From: Actinomycetes bacterium
GTDB taxonomy: Bacteria > Actinomycetota > Acidimicrobiia > Acidimicrobiales > Microtrichaceae
Length of the DNA: 5,872 nucleotides
NCBI GenBank assembly: GCA_023437745.1
Contig: JAEZFI010000337.1
Span: forward strand, 1 to 5,872
Reading direction: 5' to 3'
Part shown: positions 1 to 4,210 of the stretch, piece by piece
Layout of the letters: each line of letters opens with the position of its first letter
Position numbering within the stretch: the first letter of the stretch is position 1
The notes under the pieces: generated by a model
What the model was told of the DNA's origin: nothing
Databases searched by the model: none
What the model saw: only the letters and a program-made list of their open reading frames with translations
Translations under genes and position numbers: made by a program

Positions 1-113
1 TGACCGCACGCCGCTGCGCCATCGAAAGCTCCATCGTTCAGGCGTAGCGGCACCCGCCCTCGAACCGGAGATTCCTAGATGAGGCAACGAAGACCACCAC
101 GCGGAGGTTTCGA

Positions 114-239
114 GTGAGTCAATGCGCTGGCTGCAGGCGCGCTGGGTCGCCCCCGGTAGGGTTCCTTCTGCCGATCTGGAACGGCCTGGAGCGGAGTGAC
201 CCCCTCTACCGTTCCGAGTTGTCCGCCAGCGCCAAGTAG
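114..239 (+). CDS. Possible small ORF, 41 aa, unknown
   Basis: A GTG at 114 follows GGAGG (103-107) with a 6-base spacer, which is close to ideal, and the frame stays open to a TAG at 237-239. The product would be about 41 residues, beginning with a Cys-x-x-Cys pair (Q-C-A-G-C) and containing an aromatic stretch around FLPIW. By eye roughly 80 percent of codons end in G or C, which fits the host but is also common by chance in GC-rich DNA. It has no recognised family, no signal peptide and no membrane segment. A 7-bp inverted repeat (178-215) lies inside it. It could equally be chance, so I keep it only because of the ribosome binding site. Confidence 0.2.
   Translation: MSQCAGCRRAGSPPVGFLLPIWNGLERSDPLYRSELSASAK
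178..215. repeat. Inverted repeat, 7-bp perfect arms
   Basis: GGAACGG at 178-184 pairs with CCGTTCC at 209-215 across a 24-base loop. GTTCC at 161-165 can compete for the same GGAAC, so two alternative stems are possible. There is no T-run on either side. It lies about 190 bases past the stop of the minus-strand operon. It could be a weak terminator, part of an RNA leader, or chance. Confidence 0.25.
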
Positions 240-404
240 CACGGAGCGAAGCAAAGACCTTCCGGGCTTCCAACGCTCCTGCATTGCCGATCCGGATGTT
301 TGCTTTCGGTCGTCGCGACCTGCCCTATCACGCACGCCCACTAGGAGCATCGGTAGCGGCCACGCCCCGGGTGGATCTGGGGCAAACGTCGAGGTGGGCT
401 CTTG

Positions 405-420
405 CTCAGGGGATCCTGAG
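405..420 (-). terminator. Small stem-loop at the end of the binding-protein gene
   Basis: CTCAGG at 405-410 and CCTGAG at 415-420 form a perfect 6-bp stem with a GGAT loop, and the gene's TGA stop lies inside the stem. No U-tract follows on the minus strand, so it is not a classic intrinsic terminator. It may mark or protect the 3' end of the transcript. The call is weak. Confidence 0.25.
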
Positions 421-1803
421 GACACCGTCGTCGGGGCAATGGAAGCCGTCGGTGTCGTCGTCCTTGCCGCCGATCTCCGGGTAGAGCCGTGTGAAGATGC
501 CATCGCGTGCTTCCAGGAGCATTCCGCAGTTCGACGCCGCGGCCTTGTCCGGGGTGTCCGGGTTCTGCGGTGCGTGGAGCCCACCACCGGTCCAGTCGTT
601 CTGTGCTGCTGCTTGCTCAATGATGCACGTGCGTGCGATGACGCCATCGTTCTGTTCGGCGCAGACGTTGGCGGCGGTGACGAAGAGCAGCCAGGCGCTG
701 GTGGACCCGACGCCGAGTGTCCCGGTGGAGCCGTCGGGCACCACCTCGTTGACGAGGTCGAGGTACTGCTGGGTGGCGGGCCAGATGTCGGCCTCTTCGA
801 ACGGGTGGATGTTCTGGCGCACGATGGCACCTTCGGGACCGTCGTTGCCGGCGGAGAACAGCAGAGGGTCGTAGATGTTCGACTCGAGGAGCGGCACGCC
901 GTCCCAGCCCTGCTGGCGGAGCGCGGTGAAGTACGTGGCGGCGAGTGTGGTCTCGCCGATCCACATCACCGTCGTCGCGCCGGACTCGAGCACGCGCTGC
1001 ACGTATGGAGTCCAGTCCGCGGGGCCAGCGGGTGAGTAGTTGACGCTGTCGACGGTTTCGATGCCGACCTCGGTCAAGCCCGCCTCGTACTTGTCCCGGA
1101 GCTCGACGATGCTCGGGATGTCGGCGTAGACGATCGCAGCGGTCTTCGAATTCTCCGGGTCGAGCTCCTGGTAGTCCCGCAGCCACGTCAGCGGTTGATC
1201 CGAGGGCACGTTCACGAGTGGCAGCACCTGGCTGAGCGAGCTCGCCTTGACCGTTGATGCGGCGAAGGCGGGGATGTCGACGAGCCCGCACAGGTCGATG
1301 TCGCTGTCGTCCTTACCGGAGAACTCGAGCTGGTCCTGTGCGAAGCCTCCGCCGACCATCGCGAACACGTCGGTGCACGCGGTGGTCATGGCGGCCTCGA
1401 CGTTGAAGAGCGCGCCGTCGAGCTCGACGAGGTTGATCTCGAGACCTTGGATGCCGCCGGCAGCGTTGCACCACTCGGCGAACGCCACGGAGGCGTCCCA
1501 CATCTCCTTGTTGAGACCGGGACGGATGTCGCTGTTGCGGTCCGTCGCCACACCGACGTTGATCGTGCCGGGGGCACTCGTGCCGGCCTCGCCCTCCGCG
1601 AGAGTCGCGTCGCCGGGCCCGCACACGTCTTCGAGGTCACCGAAAGCCCCCGAGGGTGCGGATTCGACGGTGCTCGGGGTGCTGCCGCTCTCGGACTCCT
1701 GGGTACTCGACTGTGCATCCCCGGTCGCGCCGCACGCCGACGCAGCGAGGGCGATCACCGCCGTGACTCCTGCCCACTTCCATGATCTCAGTCGCATGGC
1801 CAT
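406..1803 (-). CDS. ABC-type substrate-binding lipoprotein (branched-chain amino-acid family)
   Basis: This is a 465-residue exported binding protein of the LivJ/Peripla_BP_6 type. A basic N-terminus (M1-K9) and a hydrophobic segment (10-21) lead to a lipobox-like A-S-A-C with Cys24 as the likely lipidated residue. A Ser/Thr/Glu-rich tether follows to about 55. The mature fold starts near T80-I-N-V-G-V, and the W111-C-N-A-A-G-G-I-Q-G segment is typical of the family's first lobe (usually N-x-x-G-G-I-x-G). The second lobe covers about 220-375. Length is slightly above the usual 380-430. Eight cysteines beyond the lipobox (61, 112, 143, 172, 381, 393, 426, 456) could form disulfides. The gene begins 4 bases after the EXPERA stop, without a strong ribosome binding site, so it is probably translationally coupled. 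No permease or ATPase gene is present nearby. The ligand is unknown; family membership alone does not imply amino acids. Confidence 0.87.
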   Translation of the reverse strand: MAMRLRSWKWAGVTAVIALAASACGATGDAQSSTQESESGSTPSTVESAPSGAFGDLEDVCGPGDATLAEGEAGTSAPGTINVGVATDRNSDIRPGLNKEMWDASVAFAEWCNAAGGIQGLEINLVELDGALFNVEAAMTTACTDVFAMVGGGFAQDQLEFSGKDDSDIDLCGLVDIPAFAASTVKASSLSQVLPLVNVPSDQPLTWLRDYQELDPENSKTAAIVYADIPSIVELRDKYEAGLTEVGIETVDSVNYSPAGPADWTPYVQRVLESGATTVMWIGETTLAATYFTALRQQGWDGVPLLESNIYDPLLFSAGNDGPEGAIVRQNIHPFEEADIWPATQQYLDLVNEVVPDGSTGTLGVGSTSAWLLFVTAANVCAEQNDGVIARTCIIEQAAAQNDWTGGGLHAPQNPDTPDKAAASNCGMLLEARDGIFTRLYPEIGGKDDDTDGFHCPDDGVLRIP

Positions 1804-1807
1804 GTGC

Positions 1808-2578
1808 TCAGAACGTCACGGAGAGGTGCTGGCTGGCGAGGCGCCGAACGCCCCAGAAGTAAGTGACGAGCGGCATGGTGCACCAGAAGATGTTGAGCAG
1901 GACGAACTTGATCAACATGTCGGCCAGGCTCGACACGTTCTCCATGTTGTTGGCGATCTCCGTGCCGAAGTAGACCGCCGGGAGGGTGACCTCGACGATC
2001 ATGCCGCCCATGATGAGGCCCAGCTGGTTGTTCGTGAACTGCTTGCCGTTCCGGAAGAACTGGACGATCGCGTAGAGCTCGAAGGCGCCGACGAACAACG
2101 CGATCCACTCCAGTGTGACCACGAGCGAGTCGCCGTTGAGGTAGCGGGCGTCGCCGCCGACGAGGTACGGCGACCACACGTAGGTCCACAACGATCCGTT
2201 CTGGACGCCGTCGCGGATCTGGTCCAGGAAGAGCAGCCACGGCAGCTCCCAGATGAACCGTGGCGTCAGGCATATGAAGATCCACACGATCACCGTGGCG
2301 CTGAGCTTCTCCGCCCGGGTTCGGCCTCGTTGACCCGGCAGCGGCATCCACGGGAGCGCCAGCGCCGTCGCGAACAGCGCGACGTGGAACAGGACCATGG
2401 TGTTCGAGGCAACCCCTTGGGAGACGCCGAGGTGGACCTCGAGGAACCAGAAGAGGGGGATCAAGGCAAACCAGAGCGCCACTACCGCGATGAGGCCCTT
2501 CTGAAGCGAGGACAACCCACGCGCTCCGGATGCATCACGTTCGCCGAGTTCGCTGCTCGGCTCCGTCGCCACTGCCAT
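1808..2578 (-). CDS. EXPERA/emopamil-binding-protein-like membrane protein
   Basis: 256 residues with about six membrane segments (roughly 28-47, 60-80, 92-118, 152-176, 184-204, 220-247). Compared from memory with human EBP (sterol delta8-delta7 isomerase), several landmarks line up in order: W110-E111 (EBP H-L-V-I-E-G-W), the G142-D-A-R-Y block followed by G149-D150 (EBP G-D-S-R-Y...G-D), E157 (EBP E122), Y203-F-G-T-E207 (EBP Y-F-L-T-E), and N229-I-F-W232 with P236 (EBP N-A-L-W...P). The EBP catalytic His76 appears as Arg107 and Thr125 as Ala160, so ordinary sterol isomerisation is doubtful; a related reaction or lipid binding is possible. The ATG at 2578 is chosen over one at 2683 because an AGGGGG site lies 6 bases before it and the upstream ATG falls in the predicted promoter. 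It is the first gene of the operon with the binding lipoprotein. Confidence 0.75.
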   Translation of the reverse strand: MAVATEPSSELGERDASGARGLSSLQKGLIAVVALWFALIPLFWFLEVHLGVSQGVASNTMVLFHVALFATALALPWMPLPGQRGRTRAEKLSATVIVWIFICLTPRFIWELPWLLFLDQIRDGVQNGSLWTYVWSPYLVGGDARYLNGDSLVVTLEWIALFVGAFELYAIVQFFRNGKQFTNNQLGLIMGGMIVEVTLPAVYFGTEIANNMENVSSLADMLIKFVLLNIFWCTMPLVTYFWGVRRLASQHLSVTF

Positions 2579-2584
2579 TGAAGT

Positions 2585-2590
2585 CCCCCT
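2585..2590 (-). promoter_or_regulatory. Ribosome binding site fixing the EXPERA gene start
   Basis: Read on the minus strand, AGGGGG (2590-2585) sits 6 bases before the ATG at 2578-2576. No comparable site precedes the in-frame ATG at 2683. This supports the shorter 256-residue protein. A perfect 8-bp palindrome, GTTCGAAC (2591-2598), lies immediately upstream. Confidence 0.65.
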
Positions 2591-2621
2591 GTTCGAACGC
2601 CCCGGTTCATCACCCGTCGAC

Positions 2622-2635
2622 TCATCGCCCGATGA
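2622..2635. repeat. 14-bp inverted repeat in the EXPERA leader
   Basis: TCATCG (2622-2627) and CGATGA (2630-2635) are perfect 6-bp arms around CC. The CGATGA half recurs at 2651-2656, exactly 21 bp away (two helical turns). It lies in the predicted 5' leader of the minus-strand operon. It could be a secondary regulator site or an RNA stem. Confidence 0.35.
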
Positions 2636-2653
2636 CGAGCACCGACCCCTCGA

Positions 2654-2682
2654 TGAAGCTCCTGGATGATGCAGGCGCTTCA
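2654..2682. promoter_or_regulatory. 29-bp palindrome, candidate MarR operator
   Basis: The palindrome is centred on G2668, and 12 of 14 symmetric positions match. The outer arms are TGAAGC (2654-2659) and GCTTCA (2677-2682). The inner arms are CCTG (2661-2664) and CAGG (2672-2675). Mismatches are only at 2660/2676 and 2665/2671. It lies between two divergent genes, one of which encodes a MarR regulator. It covers the predicted minus-strand transcription start (near 2675) and touches the likely -35 region of the regulator's own promoter. MarR dimers usually bind palindromes of this kind between divergent genes. Binding here is inferred from position and symmetry. Confidence 0.6.
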
Positions 2683-2704
2683 CTATCGCGTCGCTTGGTA
2701 GATT
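2679..2704 (+). promoter_or_regulatory. Weak candidate promoter of the MarR gene
   Basis: TAGATT at 2699-2704 fits the TAnnnT pattern of actinobacterial -10 boxes and would start transcription near 2711, just before the AGGAGG site. The best upstream match, TTCACT at 2679-2684, leaves only a 14-bp spacer, so the -35 is poor. The element interleaves with the opposite promoter and the palindrome's right edge. Confidence 0.3.
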
Positions 2705-2711
2705 GCGTCAA
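2682..2711 (-). promoter_or_regulatory. Probable sigma70-type promoter of the EXPERA operon
   Basis: On the minus strand, TTGACG (2711-2706) matches the -35 consensus at five of six bases. GATAGT (2687-2682) matches the -10 consensus at four of six. The spacer is 18 bp. Transcription would start near 2675, inside the 29-bp palindrome, leaving a leader of about 97 bases before the ATG at 2578. Confidence 0.5.
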
Positions 2712-2725
2712 CAGCAGGAGGTGAC

Positions 2726-3232
2726 GTGGCCGACCCCCGATCGCAAGCAGACCTGGAAGCGGCGGTGACCACCGCGATGCTGCGCGTCTTCGACAAGGTG
2801 CAGCGCAATCGACGACTGGCCCGCGACTACGGGACCGGCGATCGGTTGACGATGGTCGAGGCAGAGGCCTGCCAGCTGATCGCCGCCACCGGGGGGATCT
2901 CCCCGAGCGACCTCGCGGATCGCATCGGAGTGACCCGGTCCGCGGTGTCACAGGCGCTCAAGGGCATGCGGTCCCGCGGCCTCGTCACTGTCGAGAACCC
3001 GCCAGGCAACTGGAAGGCCCGTGTGGTGCGCGTGACCGAGAAGGGGGCGATCGTGGCGGATGGCGTCAACGAGTTGCACCGGCACATGTCGGACGCCGTG
3101 TACGCCGAGTCCCCCGAACACCTCGAGGCCTTCCTCGCGCTCTTCAACCGACTCGACGGCTTCTTCGCCGACGTGATCGCCGCCTCGACCCGACCCGCGT
3201 CAGCCGCAGCGCCGCCGGCCGAGCACTCCTGA
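2726..3232 (+). CDS. MarR-family transcriptional regulator
   Basis: 168 residues, the usual MarR length. An N-terminal helix (about 7-33) precedes a winged helix-turn-helix domain. The segment L41-T-M-V-E-A-E begins the DNA-binding half. I58-S-P-S-D-L-A-D-R-I-G-V-T-R-S-A-V-S-Q-A (to about 77) is the helix-turn-helix, with the recognition helix near 70-80. The wing is about 87-104 (positively charged around N95-W-K-A-R), followed by V103-T-E-K-G, a common MarR ending. C-terminal helices (109-153) would form the dimer interface, and an Ala/Pro-rich tail follows. The GTG start at 2726 is set by AGGAGG at 2716-2721, 4 bases away. The gene is divergent from the EXPERA/binding-protein operon with a 147-bp gap containing a strong palindrome, so it most likely controls that operon and itself. 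The effector is unknown. Confidence 0.9.
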   Translation: MADPRSQADLEAAVTTAMLRVFDKVQRNRRLARDYGTGDRLTMVEAEACQLIAATGGISPSDLADRIGVTRSAVSQALKGMRSRGLVTVENPPGNWKARVVRVTEKGAIVADGVNELHRHMSDAVYAESPEHLEAFLALFNRLDGFFADVIAASTRPASAAAPPAEHS

Positions 3233-3262
3233 GTCGCCTGGCAAGCATCCCACGGGTCTGTG

Positions 3263-3313
3263 GCCTGACCGCGGTGATCTACCGGTCATCTCACTCCTGC
3301 TATCAGGTCAGGC
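3263..3313 (+). terminator. Alternative stem-loops after the MarR gene
   Basis: GCCTGACC (3263-3270) can pair with GGTCAGGC (3306-3313), giving 8 bp around a 35-base loop. TGACCG (3266-3271) can instead pair with CGGTCA (3283-3288), giving 6 bp around 11 bases. The two folds exclude each other. There is no T-run. It could be a non-classical terminator 31 bases past the MarR stop, or an RNA switch. Confidence 0.3.
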
Positions 3314-3489
3314 TGGTTGGGGCCTACTTGACGATGTGCGGGCGCGGTCCGCGGTGCTCGGGCATGGCACGTGCAACGAAGACGACCTCGCGCAGAGCAA
3401 TCTTTGCCTCAAGTGTTGTGTTGTGCCCGACGAACGGCACGGCGGGGACCCAGCGTGCCTTCACGGCTGTGGGAAGATCTACCTCCAGA

Positions 3490-3513
3490 GTTCCGCTGAG
3501 CCTTCTGCGGAAC
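3490..3513 (+). other. Hairpin in the tRNA-Lys 5' leader
   Basis: GTTCCGC (3490-3496) and GCGGAAC (3507-3513) form a perfect 7-bp stem with a 10-base loop, ending 4 bases before the first base of the mature tRNA. It could terminate read-through from the MarR gene, or shape the precursor for RNase P. No T-run follows. Confidence 0.35.
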
Positions 3514-3517
3514 CCCC

Positions 3518-3590
3518 GGGCCTCTAGCTCAGTTGGTAGAGCAGTGGACTTTTAATCCATCGGTCGTGGGTTCGAGCCCCACGGGGCCCA
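3518..3590 (+). tRNA. tRNA-Lys (anticodon TTT)
   Basis: A complete 73-base cloverleaf can be drawn. The acceptor stem is 3518-3524 with 3583-3589, including one T-G wobble. The D arm is GCTC/GAGC (3527-3530 with 3539-3542) with a standard AGTTGGTA loop. The anticodon stem is 3544-3548 with 3556-3560, and its loop CTTTTAA carries TTT at 3551-3553. The variable loop is 3561-3565. The T arm is GTGGG/CCCAC around TTCGAGC (3571-3577). A3590 is the discriminator base. The next bases are CCG, so the 3' CCA is not fully encoded and must be added by the CCA-adding enzyme, as is common in actinobacteria. The anticodon reads AAA and, by wobble, AAG lysine codons. Confidence 0.96.
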
Positions 3591-3597
3591 CCGATCG

Positions 3598-3633
3598 GCC
3601 CAGGCCGGCACGGACCTCGGCGCCGCCCTGGGC
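3598..3633. terminator. Strong hairpin between convergent tRNA and membrane-protein gene
   Basis: The outer stem pairs 3598-3604 (GCCCAGG) with 3627-3633 (CCTGGGC), 7 bp. After one C/C mismatch, an inner stem pairs 3606-3609 with 3622-3625 (4 bp), leaving a 12-base loop. It starts 7 bases after the tRNA and ends 10 bases before the stop of the opposing gene, the expected position for a bidirectional terminator. There is no T-tract, which is common in high-GC actinobacteria. Confidence 0.5.
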
Positions 3634-3643
3634 GTGGATGCGG

Positions 3644-4210
3644 TCAGACCGTCGGCCACTCGACGGGCGCATCGGCGGCGCGGATCTCCTGCACGACACG
3701 GGCACGGTCGATCGCCTCGACCCACTCCTGCTCGGACGCCTCGCCGACCTCGGGGTCGAGCCGCCACGACACCATCGCGGTGCCGCCGTCGCCGGTCCCC
3801 CACTCCACGACGACGAACGACCGGTCCTTGCTGCGGATCGGTCGCACACCGGGGCGCCGCACGACCTGGCGAGCGGACACCGACACGACGTCGACCAGGT
3901 CGATGGTGAACACGCTGCGCGGCTCGCGCACCGAGAAGCCCAACGTGTCATCGGTCAGCCACAGCACGCCGGTGCCCCGCACCGGCGCCCGGTCGGCCGA
4001 GTGACCCATGCAGCGAGCCGAGCGGCGTAGCACCGCTCCCTTGGGAACATCGTGCGAGGCGACCTCGGTCAGGTCGAACACGACCCGCCGCCGAGCGGTC
4101 CCGAAGCGGCCGCGCACCAACAGGAGCGCGAGCACGCACAACACGGCGCCCAACGCGACCGCCCCGAGGATCGTCAGCATGATCTGCATCTCGACCGCAC
4201 CGAAGGTCAC
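3644..4210 (-). CDS. Single-pass membrane protein with PH/GRAM-like domain
   Basis: 188 residues of unknown function. A hydrophobic segment at about 9-33 is followed by a basic stretch (R33-G-R-F-G-T-A-R-R-R42), predicting an N-terminal anchor with the bulk of the protein in the cytoplasm. The region at about 78-150 reads as alternating beta strands (G81-V-L-W-L-T-D-D-T-L-G-F, then strands near 99-115, 131-137 and 144-150), and an acidic helix follows (about 157-178). That arrangement resembles small bacterial PH or GRAM-type domains; this is judged by pattern, not by a database match. The GTG start at 4210 is chosen because GGAGG at 4220-4216 lies 5 bases before it and because it overlaps the upstream stop as GTGA, a classic coupled junction. 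An ATG at 4222 lies four codons upstream, but the GGAGG would then fall inside the gene. It is translated together with the DUF5054 protein. Confidence 0.7.
   Translation of the reverse strand: MTFGAVEMQIMLTILGAVALGAVLCVLALLLVRGRFGTARRRVVFDLTEVASHDVPKGAVLRRSARCMGHSADRAPVRGTGVLWLTDDTLGFSVREPRSVFTIDLVDVVSVSARQVVRRPGVRPIRSKDRSFVVVEWGTGDGGTAMVSWRLDPEVGEASEQEWVEAIDRARVVQEIRAADAPVEWPTV

Larger units (their letters stand above)
1..405. other. Gene-poor region downstream of the binding-protein gene
   Basis: No long frame here has recognisable protein features. The frames crossing it from the right are antisense shadows of the binding-protein gene that run on past its stop. The only candidates are a 41-codon ORF with a good ribosome binding site (114-239) and small inverted repeats (178-215 and 405-420). 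I checked for a tRNA-like fold and found none. Whether a gene ends just left of the window cannot be told. Confidence 0.6.
3233..3517. other. Gene-free spacer between the MarR gene and tRNA-Lys
   Basis: The frames here have no protein-like features, and one reads straight through the tRNA. The spacer holds a pair of alternative hairpins near the end of the MarR gene (3263-3313) and a 7-bp hairpin just before the tRNA (3490-3513). A tRNA promoter must lie here, but I could not identify a convincing pair of boxes. Confidence 0.6.

Noticed and set aside
196..1035. 279-codon plus-strand frame over the 3' half of the binding-protein gene
   Set aside because: It lies mostly antisense to the binding protein and has no recognisable domain or ribosome binding site.
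1247..2581. 444-codon plus-strand open frame opposite the EXPERA and binding-protein genes
   Set aside because: It is antisense to two well-supported genes. Its translation is rich in Arg, Glu, Asp and His without domains, which is a normal GC-rich shadow.
2591..2598. GTTCGAAC as the MarR operator
   Set aside because: It is only 8 bp and lies next to the ribosome binding site, far from the promoters. The 29-bp palindrome is much stronger.
2579..2683. 35-residue N-terminal extension of the EXPERA protein from an ATG at 2683
   Set aside because: That ATG lies in the predicted -10 region and the extension is not protein-like. AGGGGG marks the ATG at 2578 instead.
3274..3555. 93-codon frame running into the tRNA
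   Set aside because: It reads through the tRNA acceptor, D and anticodon arms, and its sequence has no protein features.
3591..3598. CCGATCGG palindrome right after tRNA-Lys as an integration site
   Set aside because: No second copy of the tRNA 3' end and no integrase are present in the window. An 8-bp palindrome alone is weak.
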